NCBI GenBank assembly: GCA_033002965.1 | Contig: JAURVB010003513.1 | Location: 1 to 64,000 of the forward strand | DNA from: Piper betle | Taxonomy: Eukaryota; Streptophyta; Magnoliopsida; Piperales; Piperaceae | Direction of reading: 5' to 3' | DNA: 64,000 nucleotides | Shown: positions 1-11,223 of the stretch, piece by piece | Numbering within the stretch: the stretch's first letter is position 1 | How the letters are laid out: every line of letters begins with the position of its first letter | Notes under the pieces: model-generated | Seen by the model: the letters and a program-made list of their open reading frames with translations, nothing else | Told to the model about the DNA's origin: nothing | Databases searched by the model: none | Position numbers and translations under genes: made by a program

Positions 1-872
1 TTGAGATCTTCACTTATTCAAGTCCTCAAACTCCAGCCTTATAGTCCTTGCATCTCCATTGCTCTAAACCTACACAAGGATGATCAGCATGCATCAAATA
101 AATGTCTTGTAAGGTTTTCATCTTAGGCCTCCTTGAGGGGTGAGATTTGCTTCCACGATGTTAATCCAAATTAGTAGCCCAATGAATAGCTTTCTAAATT
201 ATAACATCATGGTTCAGTCCATGTTAGGACCGAATCAAGGTGACACATCTATCTCCTCGTCTATTTGCAAAGTGTGCTTATGAGTGATGAGAGATCCTAC
301 AAGTTCTTGGTCATGGAGGCAATGCCCTTGGCTTCTTCAATCGTTGTTACCTTGGGGCTCTCCTTAGGAAGGGAGAGTAGAAGTTTACGGTTGAGTTCCA
401 CCTTCCCGATCATCTTTCCAAAACCCTTGAGACCTACAATAATGTCATTGAAATGGTTATACATTGTGTTCATGGTCACATCCTCCTCCATTTTAAACAC
501 TTTACATTTATGAATGAGGAGTCTAATCTTGGAGTCTTTTACTTGAGATGTTCCCTCATGGGTAACATTAAGTAATTGTCAAATCTCTTGTTTCTATTGG
601 GTTAGAGATATCCTATTGAATTCTATTTCATTTAAGGCACAATAGAGGGCATTTATTGCCTTGGCATTGATAGTGTAATCCTTCTTCTCCTGCTCACTCC
701 AAGAGTCCCTAGTGGTAATGAATTCTTGATGACCACTCAGAATAGCTTTCCAAGCATTAAAATCATTAGACGATAGGAAAATTTTCATTCTAATCTTCCA
801 AAAGATTTAGTTGGACCCATTGAAGAACGGTGGTCTAGTGGTGGGGATCCCCTCGATTTACCTTGTGTTGAA
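1..872 (-). pseudogene. Retrotransposon gag remnant (UBN2/copia-type)
   Basis: Read on the minus strand, this is a decayed LTR-retrotransposon gag. The translation begins just inside the PBS with a phrase like RPPFFNGSN, followed by an open stretch (788-594) reading MKIFLSSNDFNAWK and later NAKAINALYCALNEIEFNRIS. A second stretch reads THEGTSQVKDSKI and continues into 500-297 (MFKMEEDVTMNTMYNHF, LPKESPKVTTIEEAK). These phrases in this order are the signature of the UBN2/DUF4219 gag domain of plant copia-type elements. Stops and frame changes break it between 600 and 500 and again left of 297, so no functional protein is possible. The rest of the element would lie beyond the left edge of the window. 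Family assignment is by remembered motif pattern. Confidence 0.8.
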
Positions 873-895
873 GTTGTCCATCATGAGTTTCCAAG

Positions 896-909
896 CTCTG
901 ATACCAACT
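896..909 (-). other. Primer-binding site of the gag element
   Basis: The plus strand reads ctctgataccaact, the reverse complement of AGTTGGTATCAGAG. This matches the initiator-Met tRNA PBS of plant LTR retrotransposons. It sits directly upstream, in minus orientation, of the gag remnant, which fixes that element's orientation. The LTR should therefore extend rightward from about 910. Confidence 0.8.
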
Positions 910-2930
910 GAAGGTGTCTCTGGAGAGAGAGAGCTAATTAAAATCACTAAACAAACAAGTTAGATCCCATGAATGGACAATTATAAAACCTTATAAGATC
1001 TCATCAATGGACAATTAGCAAAAATCATTGAACACTGGTAAGGTAATTACAATAAGCATAAATGAATAATAATCAAGGCAAATAACCCAAATAAGTGTGG
1101 TGTGTGATGCAACAAGCACATGTTGAAACTCACATAGACACTCTAGAGAATAAATCAAACTATACAAGTTTCTAAATGACCTTGACCTTATTCACTTAGT
1201 TCTCTAAAGTGATCAAGCCAAACAAAAGAGAACTAAGTGAAGTGTGCAATAAGGTGAATCAAAATAAAACAAACATACAAAGAGATAAGGGACGAGTGAA
1301 GACACAAGAGAATTCTTAAGAAGTTCAAAACTCCAACTCTTCTATTCTAGTCCACCAAGTCTTTTAGTTAGGTAAGTCTTCTTAGCTACATTATGACAAT
1401 TAGCTGGTACAACTTATAAACGACAACAAGGACTCCTTCACAGGCACCCACCAAGTGCCAAGGAAGCATGCACTCCTAACATCTTAGGAGCTTCCTTTAC
1501 AAGCACCAAATGTCAATGAACCTTGCAACCAGCTCTTAACACCCTAGGAACAACTACCACTTGAAATCAGCTCTCCTTCACCAAGCTCACACCTTCAGCC
1601 AAATGAGTCTTTAATACAAACACCATTGTTCTCTAAGCCAAATGCTCTCACATATTCTAAACACCTTAGGAGTTCACAAATCAAACTCACATACTTAAGC
1701 ATTGCCTCAATACATCATTCATTTAGGATTTACACAATCAAAGCACTAGAAATACAAGCTAGAAGGTACTATCAATCCTAAGTACAAGCTTTAGCTTTCG
1801 AGAGTTCTAAGACAATTCTATGGGTTCACTAGTATTAAAAGTGTCTCGAAACACAACCCCCAATGTCCTATTATTAGTTTGGAAACTCCTTCCCAAAGTA
1901 GTAAGCGTTGGGTTTTGAATCCCAAAAGTTCATTTTTTTTCAACGACTAGTTCTGGAAATTTTAAGGACGATTGGCAAACGAAAGACATGCCTAATTGTC
2001 TCCCCATCATACATTTGAACTAACAACAAGCTTCAGTTTTCCTTCAATTGAGGAAGATGTTTGCCAAAGTCTCCACTCAAGCTTCACTAGTCTTCTATCC
2101 ATTGCCAATTTGAAATTTAGTTGCTGAAACTTTGCCAATGTCTTCATCACTTCATCTATGTCTTCTATGTCTTCTTAACTTTGGGTCTTCAAGTTTTGAT
2201 TTATTTATTGGTGCATAAGACTCATATATTTATACTTAGAGAGTTTGAAATGTTGACACATCAAAACGTGGTTCAACACTCCAAAGATACAACAGACCAA
2301 CCTCTTCTTCATGAGTGCAGCAATAAGATGTCTTCTCAATTTATTAGACCGCCAAGAACTTTCCCAAATCTTGTTGTGAATAACAAAATAATCTTCTTTT
2401 TAAGAAATCCAAGATAAATCAAGGAGTAGGAGGAGATGGTGGATAAAAGTAGAAGAAATGGATTAAAAAGTTAAGTATAAAAGGGTTAAAAAGAAGAGGG
2501 CGTAACTTTCAAAATAACCATTTTTTTAATTAATTTTTTTATTTTAAATGTTTTAAATTCCATAACTAGAGCTGATATTGCTCTTTCTTTTATGTAACTA
2601 GATAAAATTTATTATGAAAGTTTAAACAGTTAAAATTTGACTCAATTATATGTTTAATAGTTTGTTTTTGAGGAGAATAATAAGTTTATAGTGAAAACTA
2701 TTCTTATAATAAAATTATATTTAATTATTTGTTACATTTTATTTAAATGACTATATAAAAAATAAATAAATTATTGTATCTGATATAAAATATCAAGCTT
2801 TGACTCGAATCAAGCTGAGTGGAAGCGATCATGCACGTACTTGCTTGATTTGAGTTGAACTTAAAGTTGAACAAATCGAACCGAATATCAAATGTATTCG
2901 AGCTCCATCAAGCTGTTAGCACCCTTACAT
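910..2930. other. Presumed LTR and unassigned AT-rich sequence
   Basis: No supportable gene. By position, the left part should be the 5' LTR of the minus-strand gag element, but its outer boundary and second LTR are not visible. Short open frames such as 2121-2417 show no recognisable protein features. From about 2500 the sequence becomes very AT-rich. Around 2795-2930 a stretch of alternating tcgaatcaagct and gagctc-like words resembles a decayed repeat terminus. Confidence 0.4.
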
Positions 2931-3320
2931 GTGGCCAATTTATTGTAGTCATCAAGTTTAAAATAGAATAAACAAACCAACAGCAATAATCATGCAGAGA
3001 GAAAAAATATTTTACCTATGCAAATAACATCCATTGGAATCGTAGAGAATGAATTTTACCCCATAAAAATTTTAAAAACACAAAAGAATTTATTGCTAAC
3101 ATCAATGGCATAATAAATTAAAAAGTAGAGAAGAAATAAATAAAGAAAAACTCATAAGAGAAATTTTCCTTGTTTCAATCCCGTCTCTCCCGCCTCTTGT
3201 GATGAAGTCTCTAAGGTGGCAAAAGTTGTGTAGGTCACACAATAAAAATATTTACAGACCATAAAATGTTAGGGAATCAATCAATGTAAAATACGCCCAA
3301 AAAAGGAAAATAAAATGCTA
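2931..3320 (+). repeat. Duplicated block R1, copy a
   Basis: This block is collinear with 50490-50885. Shared words occur in the same order: catagagagaaaa/catgcagagagaaaa, ttacctatgc, attggaat(t/c)gtaga, aatggcataataaa, aaaaagtaaagaag-like, cttgtttcaat and aaataaaatgctaa. It lies about 6.6 kb upstream of DEFL copy 1, while its partner lies about 8 kb upstream of DEFL copy 3. It is therefore probably part of the original duplicated unit. Confidence 0.7.
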
Positions 3321-3917
3321 AGCCAGTTTTGCAAAGAAGTTCTAAGAATTGCTCAATTAAAACATTCATAACATTGTCTATTGATTTTTAAATAATGTGA
3401 TTCTTTCGATTCTTTGCAAAGCTTTTTGCATCCTCTGCTCACTATAACTTTCAAGATATTAATTTTTAAATCCCAGGGAATCTAAACATGCACTTGAACC
3501 GTAACAATGCACCACAACTTGTTTCTTTTTCCTCTCTTCATTCCCTCCTAAAATATTTATGCTTTCTCCTCGGACTTGAACTCCTACATGTAAACTTAAA
3601 GTCAATAAAAAAAAGTAGATCTAAATTTAGCTTATTTGACATTTTCATCCTACTATTCCAAAATTACAACAAATACCTATAAACTCAATAACTAGGCAAT
3701 AAATCACTCAAGTCTTAACAAAGTAATTAATAAAAATATGGCATAATTACATATTTGAGATGCTTATCATACCCTTATAGTTTAGCTTTTACTAGTCTAT
3801 CGACTCGATTCTACAAGCTTCTTTAATTTACACAAACCATCCAATAAGTAAGTCATATAAAATTTTCACTAAAGCTATATATACACCATTCTCTAAAATC
3901 AAATGATTGATAATCCA
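3321..3917. other. Unannotated AT-rich spacer
   Basis: No gene, RNA gene or clear repeat can be supported here. The open frame at 3488-3682 is short and of low complexity. The sequence continues the flank of block R1 up to the TRIM insertion site. Confidence 0.4.
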
Positions 3918-3922
3918 AAGGC

Positions 3923-4563
3923 TGTTGGGCCCTTTTGGCCCCCACCCAAGCTCCGAAACCACTGTTGGGCCCTTTAGGCCCCCAAAAGGACTTTAAACAA
4001 CGAAAGAAAACTCGCAATAGGTGTTACGGGCCTCTCTTAATCCAAAAACTAGCTCAAGGAATAAGCCTTTCCCATTAGCCTATAAACAAATTAGTAACAA
4101 CCTCTATGACCAATATGGGACAAACCCAACAACTCCCCTTAACGCATCGGGCGTGGCCCGAAACCAACATCGTCTAACAAACTCCCCTTAAATCAAATGG
4201 CACCCACCTAACAAAATTCCTCAGATGGAACCCATGCAAACTCCCCTTAAATCAGATGACACCCACCTAACAAACTCCTCAGATGGAACCCATGAAGAAG
4301 ACAAGAACAATCGGCGTTGGTAAACCCGGTTCGAACTTGGCTCTTATACCACATGTTGGGCCCTTTGGGCCCCTACCCAAGCTTCGAAACCATTGTTGGG
4401 CTCATTGGGCCCCCAAAAGGGACTTTAAACAACGAAAGGAAACTCGCAATAGGTGTCACAGACCTCTCTTAATCCAAAAGCTAGCTCAAGGAATAAGGCT
4501 TTCTTATTAGCCTATATACAAGTCACTAACAACCTCTACGACCGATGTAGGACAAACCCAACA
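3923..4563 (-). mobile_element. Complete TRIM retrotransposon, minus orientation
   Basis: Two direct repeats of about 210 bp (3923-4131 and 4354-4563) start TGTTGGGCC and end ACCCAACA. They flank a 222-bp internal region with no coding capacity. Perfect 5-bp target-site duplications AAGGC lie at 3918-3922 and 4564-4568. The plus strand ctcttatacca next to the right repeat (4341-4351) is the reverse complement of TGGTATAAGAG, a PBS close to the initiator-Met tRNA type. The purine run AAGGGGAGT (minus strand, 4132-4141) abutting the left repeat is the PPT. The internal region itself holds a direct repeat of about 58 bp (4180-4236 and 4239-4294). All diagnostic parts of a terminal-repeat retrotransposon in miniature are present, so the element reads right to left. 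Confidence 0.92.
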
Positions 4564-4568
4564 AAGGC

Positions 4569-5048
4569 TTCATAACACATCTAATTCTCATGAAAGTTGC
4601 AAACAAATTCCTTATATTTCTAAGAGTAAATTTCTGCTTATCTTCCAACTCAACCCATATAAGTTTATATTACCATCAAATATACATAGATTAATATCTC
4701 CATAAATCCAAGTTTTTTTCTCCTATCGACAAAAGTAGGTTCCTCATTGATCAATTGGGATCTTAAAACTTTTCACGTTTGTATTGGGCCTAGACTAAGG
4801 CTAAAAATGGTTAACAAGTTAACAAGAGACACTCCTTAGCACAAGAATCCTTCCAACTCTAAGACAAATTAAACCACAATATCCCCATTAATCATCAACT
4901 CAAAATTCAATTTACTTCCCAAATTTCTTTTTTCTTTCACCACAAACACCCAAATTAACAGGCACAAGCTTTCACAATATATCATGTAAGCACAATTTCC
5001 ACACACTTTTATTTTCATTCCTTTTCATTTCCATTTTTTCAGAATCCT
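4569..5048. other. Unannotated AT-rich spacer
   Basis: This is pre-insertion sequence between the TRIM and the next long LTR. I see no gene, RNA or terminal repeat in it. Confidence 0.4.
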
Positions 5049-5691
5049 TGTAATACCCCAATCCGACCCAGGCGCAGACCGAACTATGATGTCATAATTT
5101 GGAAATCTATTTGTTGGACTACTTATCTAGGCTAACATAGTGGAAGCAGATATTAACCTTCAAGGAAGCATAATATGGAAAACACCTCCCTTGCAACTAA
5201 GATTATGACTTTACATATCTAGATGCACACTCCCAATGACGACATAGGCCAGATACCCTAGCAAGGGCACAACAGACGCCCCTCCCATAACTTGGAAGTT
5301 GGAACTTAATATTGCTAAACATGATCGAGTTATTCTACTTAGTTACATTTTTGAATTAGATAACATAATAAATAATATTAGTCACTTACGGATAGAGTCA
5401 CATGGGTCATGGTTACTTCTTCCATATACCCTAAACACGCACTAGAAATAACTTCTATCACAGACCATTCTTCAAGTGCTAGGGTCTCACACCCGAACAC
5501 TTGGTCTTCACATAGATTCTTCTAGCAGTATGACCCGTAAGCTTGTCCAATCCATGTTGCTCCAACACACACAACTGCAACCAAATAAGTTTAGCGTATC
5601 TTGGTTGCTCCAACATAAGTTTTGGGACTTTTAGCCTTACACACCCTATAGACTAATGTTAGATATTGACCCAAAGTTATCACCTTGAAAG

Positions 5692-5732
<41 letters not shown>

Positions 5733-8700
5733 TAATCATAATCATAACAATAATAATAATAATAATAATTTTTATAAAGAAAGCACAAGCGCACACAGTT
5801 AATAACCCAACATTTAAGCTATCTCCATATAAGCTACAAGGTGCTATCCAAGGTAGAAGCCTTATAATCATACAATTCCGTAACATAATACAAATAGTTC
5901 CTACATAATACAAAACAACATAAGTCCAGTCCCACGCCATGAGCCCTCCTGTCCATTCGCCTACACCCGTCATCACCAAGGAATCTCATAAATATATGTA
6001 TATAAAGAAAATCATAATTAATCAAACAAATTGATTATTGGTCTGAAAAATAACTACTAATACATCAATTAGACAAATTGGCCATCTTGTACCCACGAAT
6101 AATGCTAAAAATTCAGAATTAATCACAAAGCAATAGATGGAGGATGAGAAGCATGCTAAGCACTCTCAAACAATCAAATGAACTGGCACACTGAGCTTAG
6201 TAATGCAGTATGATGTTTTGGTATGCTAAGCATAGTAATGTAATGGAATGAACCAACACACTAAGCTCAGTTATGAAATGCAATGAAATGAACCGGCTAT
6301 CTAAGCATGAAGATGTCACACAATGAGCTGGCATTCTATGCAAGGCTAACGCGTTAGTAAGGAATGCTAAGCATGGACAACATACAAGTAAACTTCCAAA
6401 CCCTCATAGTAATTTATAATAGGTTTGGGTAGGGATCTTATAATATCTTTATTGAGCTTAGGTTCGAAAACTAGGAAGGGGTTCTCATACTTTAAGTTTT
6501 ATTAAACTACAAAAAGGTCAGCTAAATTGCCCGATATTAATGAGATCCAATAAAATGCCACTATTACTATCCTATCATCTAAAACTCGAAGAAATCTTAC
6601 TCTCAAGGATCAAAGAAGAAGATGAAGCAGAGTTACAGACCTGGATGAATTGAACTTTACATCCTAACTCGGCAAGCTCACTCCACGTATCCTAACCATT
6701 AGAAGAAGCTCTAATCACTCACTAATTGTATTGGAGCACAAAACGAGGCAAAGCCTCAATACATACACAACCATTAACAAACTTAATTAACTAAACTATC
6801 CCACATATTTTCTTGTTAAACCTCATTTGGTAACTTTAATTATCGTTTAGGGGTTTCTAGTATAGTTAGTGAATAAACACTCTAATCACCAAACCCTAAT
6901 TAATAGAGTAGGTTTAACTAGGTGATTTTTTGGATGAGCCAAACGAACTCCGGATGGGATGAAATTTGGAATAGTGGGCCTTGACACTGTAAGGGTTAGA
7001 CAAGAAAATTTCTAAGTACTGACCTCTGGGCCACCTTGACAAACTAGACCCACTAAAATATGACTAAGGTGCTGGGAAGAGTGTTTCTAGGCCGTGCACT
7101 AATTTTCCTAAGGCTCGTTCATAAGATTGGAGACTCCAAATGGACTTGGGTAAACTAGGATAGTTATCCACTATTGTGGGCTTTTATTCTTTACAATTTT
7201 TTATCCAAATTCCAAGTATTGGACCCTAAGTAGATTATGGAATTGGGGGGTTTTGCCATGGTCATTTCTAGAACTCCTGGACCTACATAGTTTGGAGAAT
7301 TTCTACGGGAAAATATAGATAACCATTGGCCATAAAATTTTAGGGTTATGTTTCTAGGACACATCCTCAAGCCTGGGTGGAATTTCATGGGATTTGACCA
7401 CCAACCAGCTAGGCTTTCAGATTTAACATCTAGAGTTAGGGAACTACGGGTTTACCTTGCATTCCTGTATACTTTAGAAAACTAGATTAACTGACTAGCT
7501 AATGATTTTTAAACTTCACCAAAGTTTACATGTGTCTAGTAAACACTTATTAAGTCTGTATATCATTTTTACAAATTTATATAAAATCTTTTATTTGCCT
7601 CAACATAGAGCACAATCTTAGAGCATGGCATATCACAACAAGACATAACAAACATACAACATATTTAGGGTTTATGTTCAAACCCATAATGAGATTTATT
7701 TAGCGTGGTATTTTGGAGAGAATTAGCTAAGAAACCAACCAAGAAGCATGCAAAAGATAGCATCCAAATACGACTTAAAATAGGGTGGACAAATTAGGAA
7801 AAATAGCTAGTAGGCTACTAGATACAGCCGTCACTTTTTGCCAAGTTTGCTACCCATATATGCCCTTACAAGCCAAACCAGAAAAATATCCGTCCTAAAA
7901 CATGTATCTCCTATGAACAAGAAAAGCATAAATCATGCAAAATGGAGTGCCACAGAAAAGTACATATCCTTACACATTCATTTTGAAAAGTCATAACTAA
8001 TAATATAAGCATGAAAATGACGTGATTCTAAAGCAAAACTACTCCTAAGAAGCATCTTTGTATATGAAAACTTTGATAAAAATGATATGATACACACGGG
8101 GAGAGGGGAATGGTGAAACATTTACCTCTTATATGTCCAAGGGGAGGTCTCTTGGGGCTTCCTACCTCAAGCCATACAATCCTAGGAGCTTTGTCTTGCT
8201 AGGAGTGGGCTAAGGCTAAGGAGGAAGTGGGAAAGGAAGGGAGGAAGGGCAAGGCTATAGAGGATAGGTAAAGGTTCAAAAAGGGTAGAAATCATGCCCC
8301 ATTTATAGGTAAAAATCTGAACTCAGCGCAAGGGCACTGACAAGGCACCTTTGTGGTGGCCTCTGCCAACCTGGACAATGGTTAGCCGAACTGGCCAGGC
8401 ACGCACTCTATTGAACTGAACCGCACGTAAAGGTGGTCACGCGATTGGGCAAGGGCGCTGTTTACCTTCTTGAAGTGGCTAAAAAGGAGGGAAAACTCTA
8501 ATTTTGGAGCAAGGGCATTGGCAAGGTTCCTTTGCATCGAAACTAGGACTTGAAAACCATAAGGCACCAGCAGAAGGGCACAGCAGGGTGCCTTTGCCTT
8601 GCACTAGATATAGTATTCGTGCACCTAAGGTGTCGATCACCTTAGGGAACCGCACCACAGGGTTTGCAGGGGCTAGGATCAACTAAAAGGAAACCAAACA

Positions 8701-8740
8701 CGTGGCAAAAACTAGACTGGCAAGAGACACAATTCTAACA
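5049..8740 (-). mobile_element. Long LTR F (TGTAA-C/T-ACCCC family), minus orientation
   Basis: The left end reads TGTAATACCCCAATCC, the characteristic terminus of the long LTR family seen repeatedly in this window. Internal stretches match other copies. 6420-6610 (words such as agggatcttataat and ttttattaaac, then caataaaatgccac) corresponds to 36240-36440. 8150-8640 read in reverse corresponds to the LTR C leader at 54360-54720, including ccccaagagac and the cttgcgctg words. There is no coding capacity. Open frames at 8382-8686 overlap on both strands and are not genes. The right boundary is placed at TTCTAACA only tentatively, and no TSD pair was found. Confidence 0.6.
5692..5770. repeat. 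(AAT)n microsatellite
   Basis: Uninterrupted ataataata units from about 5692 to 5731, a short break, then a second run to about 5769, inside long LTR F. The open frame overlapping it on the minus strand encodes poly-Ile/Tyr and is an artefact. Confidence 0.95.
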
Positions 8741-9217
8741 TCTAAGTATGACTCGACGGGTCTCAAAATAAAAGAAGCAATTAACCGTCGTAGCTACATG
8801 CTATTCCATCGGGTGTGTCTATAAACTTTCAACTTTGGCTAACTACTTTTGGAGAGATGACTTAAACTCTTTATTTTACACTTTGGATTGGTTCGTTACA
8901 CATAGTATTAGAGCAACTTAGTTCTATATTAGATGGGGTGATCTAGATTAGGGACGTAGGCTAGGCTGCTCGTCATAAGTCAAAGGAAGACGTGGGCTAG
9001 GGCTAGTTATGGGCCAAGAATAGAAATTTCAAGGACGAAATTTCCTAAGGTGGGTAAATTTTAAGATCCCTCAATTAATCCCTAATTTATTACATATGAA
9101 GTAAGATCATATTTATAAATATAAATGAACTATAGATCTTTAACTTCAGTTACCTACTTTTGAAACGATAACTTAGGAGCATTTTGTTGCACTTTGGGCA
9201 GGGTTGTTATAGTCTAG
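8741..9217 (+). mobile_element. Degenerate TRIM (family of 40166-43521)
   Basis: Two related termini end TTCGTTACA (8903) and GTTGTTATA (about 9215). The last roughly 85 bp of each align: aacttt, ctacttttg, gataactta and gcactttggg. Between them are a PBS-like tagtattagagc (8907 onward), the words gggacgtaggctaggctgc, gggctagggctag and gggccaagaatag, then the PPT-side motif gacgaaatttcctaaggtggg. The same internal words occur in the well-preserved copies at 42867-43090 and 43233-43368. It is old and diverged, its left boundary is uncertain and no TSD was identified. It lies about 450 bp upstream of the DEFL copy 1 TATA box. Confidence 0.7.
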
Positions 9218-9661
9218 ATAAAAACCGAACCGATGCTAACACCATCGGGCAAAAGCCTAGGTTTTACACTCCTATTTTATTTTATTTTGTTTTTGCCTAA
9301 ACTCCCTTGATTTATTTCTCCATTGTAAAATTGCTATCCGCCATCACACTAATATCATCCTTCTTCGTTAGATTTAACCTGCTTTAGGTCTTGAAAGTCA
9401 ATTCATGTTCAGTCAACGGTTGGACACAATTTTTTAATATGCCCACTTTTTGAAAACATTGAACCGAATTTATGTACATGACTGTTGAACATAGTTATTA
9501 GGTACCTTCACTCTTTGGGAACATCTAACTTAATCTTTATACATGAATGTTGGAAATATTCATGAGATTTATCTAATATTTAGGACCATTGAACCAAATT
9601 TGTGATCCTTGAAGTTAGGGATCATTTATGATAAGATCGGGGAGAAGTCTTTTCTATCATC
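9218..9661 (+). promoter_or_regulatory. Upstream region of DEFL copy 1
   Basis: This region is homologous to the upstream regions of copies 2 (about 31130-32101) and 3 (about 57730-58708). Shared words include aactcccttgattta, gggaacatcta, tacatgaatgt, ggatttatctaata-like and gagcattgaaccaaat-like. Relative to the other two copies it lacks two segments of roughly 300 and 250 bp. Upstream regulation of copy 1 may therefore differ. Confidence 0.6.
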
Positions 9662-9669
9662 TATAAATA
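9662..9669 (+). promoter_or_regulatory. TATA box of DEFL copy 1
   Basis: TATAAATA followed by agaccccctacata, a context shared almost exactly with copy 2 (32102-32109). It lies 230 bp upstream of the start codon. A second TATATAAAATA-like run at about 9692 is also possible. Confidence 0.7.
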
Positions 9670-9891
9670 AGACCCCCTACATAAAGTTGAAGTATATAAA
9701 ATATTGAGAAGGCTATTTGTGAAAAGTTTGGTTTCTGAGGACATCTAATTAGTATATTCTGCTACAAGGTACACAAAATAATTATATTTAATTTAGTTTT
9801 CATAAACGAACCTCTATTATCCACAATTCTATCAAGTTTACTTTGCTAAGCCACTTATTGTAGAGATTTATTAACTATAAAGATCATCAAA

Positions 9892-10223
9892 ATGGCCAAA
9901 GTTGGAGTGATGGGCCTCACTTTACTCTTCATGTTCTTGCTAATTGCTGGTAATTTAAAAGAGCACAGTTTCATTTCCTTTGAAGTTGTTGTTTAATCCT
10001 TAAATTACAATTATGTTTGATTTTAGCTACCTCTATTGTAGGTTCCCTGTCTGTTGCATTTCCTACCTCGGCTAAGTGTTGCACATACTATGAAGAACCA
10101 TTGTGTGATCCCGAATCGGCGGCCATGCATGATAAGTGCGCGGAGAGTTGCCTCAAGGGATGCGACAGAGACGGCATTTGCGTGGTTAAGGACAACAAAC
10201 GGTATTGCTTCTGCAAGTGTTAG
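9892..10223 (+). CDS. Defensin-like secreted cysteine-rich peptide, copy 1 (two exons: 9892-9949, 10042-10223)
   Basis: The gene encodes a predicted 79-residue secreted peptide. Exon 1 (58 nt) encodes a hydrophobic signal segment (MAKVGVMGLTLLFMFLLIA). The intron (9950-10041, GT-AG, phase 1) falls inside the signal region, a usual place for plant defensin-type genes. Cleavage is plausible after TSA at residue 30, giving a mature chain of about 49 residues that starts KCCTYYEEPLC. Ten cysteines lie at 32, 33, 41, 52, 56, 60, 66, 75, 77 and 79. C-x3-C (52-56), G-x-C (64-66) and C-x-C (75-77) fit a cysteine-stabilised alpha-beta fold with a gamma-core-like GIC...YC. The extra cysteines (CC pair, C60, final CKC) depart from classical eight-cysteine plant defensins. 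Mature net charge is about -1, so a cationic antimicrobial role is not obvious. A polyadenylation-like signal follows. An alternative in-frame acceptor at 10025-10026 would add five residues. The product name rests on motif layout; a signalling peptide or another DEFL class is equally possible. Confidence 0.85.
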
Positions 10224-10273
10224 AATGCTGCAATGTAACCTCTAGCTGTTGTGACTAGAACAGCTTTGTCATC

Positions 10274-10279
10274 AATAAT
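10274..10279 (+). terminator. Polyadenylation-like signal, DEFL copy 1
   Basis: AATAAT lies 51 bp after the stop codon, in a 3' flank conserved in all three paralogues (tgactagaacaa...atgaaat), followed by T-rich sequence. Confidence 0.5.
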
Positions 10280-11223
10280 GAAATTAAATGGTGTTCAATT
10301 TTGTTTGTTTGATTCTTGTTTCTGATTTTTTGGTTTTTTTCTTTCTAGGGCAATCCCGAATCTAACACACGTTGACACTCGACAGACACGAACAACATTA
10401 ACCACATAACCATTCACACAAGGAATTGAAAAATAACCTCTTCGGCCCCCATTCCACCGACCCCCCCCCCCCACACCCCCGGAGCAGCCGCTAAAATATT
10501 AATTAATTACATATTCACATTGTCATCAGACTTTCAGATTGTGGTTGTTTATGATTTTTACCAACGCTGGATGCTGTCATGCCATCAATCATCGCTTAGC
10601 CAAAGTGCACCATCTGGCATTTTTAGGTGGGTCCTTCTAGCTTACTTCCCAAAACGGAGACAAAATGCACCCACTGTTTACTTTCTCCCTGCCAAACATG
10701 TGACATCCTCTCCATCTTCCCCCTCTTAGAGCCGCACTTTAGTGGTATCCTCACCTCATCCTTAGTTAACCAAGGCGATGAAAATATATGTTCCCAAAGT
10801 GTTAATATTATTTTGATTAATGCAAGTTGTAACCCATCAGTAGAATCGGAGCCTTTAATTTGTAGGGTTCTTGCTTCTGAAATTATACTTTTGCCACTCG
10901 GTATAATTATTTACAATTAGTAAATACTAGTATTCCGAAATTTTCATGATCATTGGTTGATAGCGTTGTAATTATTAATAGAATTAATAAATAGTAATAA
11001 TAATAATAATTGTTTGTAAGGTTAAATTGCAAAACTACCCTCAAGGGGATATATATATATATTCAAATTGCATTGTTATTAAGTAATTAATAATAACCAA
11101 TTTAGTTTTAATTTTCTATAATTTTTAGATTATTTTAATATTTATTAATTATTGTTGATCATTTTGCCCCTGAGTAATCTTTTAAGTGGTTTATGTCCCC
11201 AATGAGTTATTTTTATTATCTTC
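10280..11223. other. 3' flank of DEFL copy 1, no further gene
   Basis: The first 450 bp match the flank of copy 3, notably aggtgggtcc, ctttctccct and catcctctcc (copy 1 10625-10720, copy 3 about 59600-59705). A poly-C run lies at about 10461-10472. From about 10920 the sequence is AT-rich with short (TA)n and (AAT)n runs. Open frames at 10520-10920 overlap one another and show no domain. Confidence 0.5.

Noticed and set aside
896..909. tRNA-like words (tggtatcagagc and its complement) as tRNA genes
   Set aside because: Only 12-15 nt of initiator-tRNA complementarity is present, always beside an LTR end; these are primer-binding sites. No cloverleaf sequence was seen anywhere.
3927..4563. Cassandra-type TRIM carrying 5S rRNA promoter sequence
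   Set aside because: I see no 5S A-box/C-box-like sequence in either LTR; it is a TRIM but not of that type on this evidence.
5680..5979. 99-codon minus-strand frame
   Set aside because: Half of it is poly-Tyr/Ile encoded by the AAT microsatellite.
8382..8686. Overlapping frames on both strands in the GC-richer part of LTR F
   Set aside because: They correspond to the LTR leader shared with 54360-54720, where the frames are not kept.
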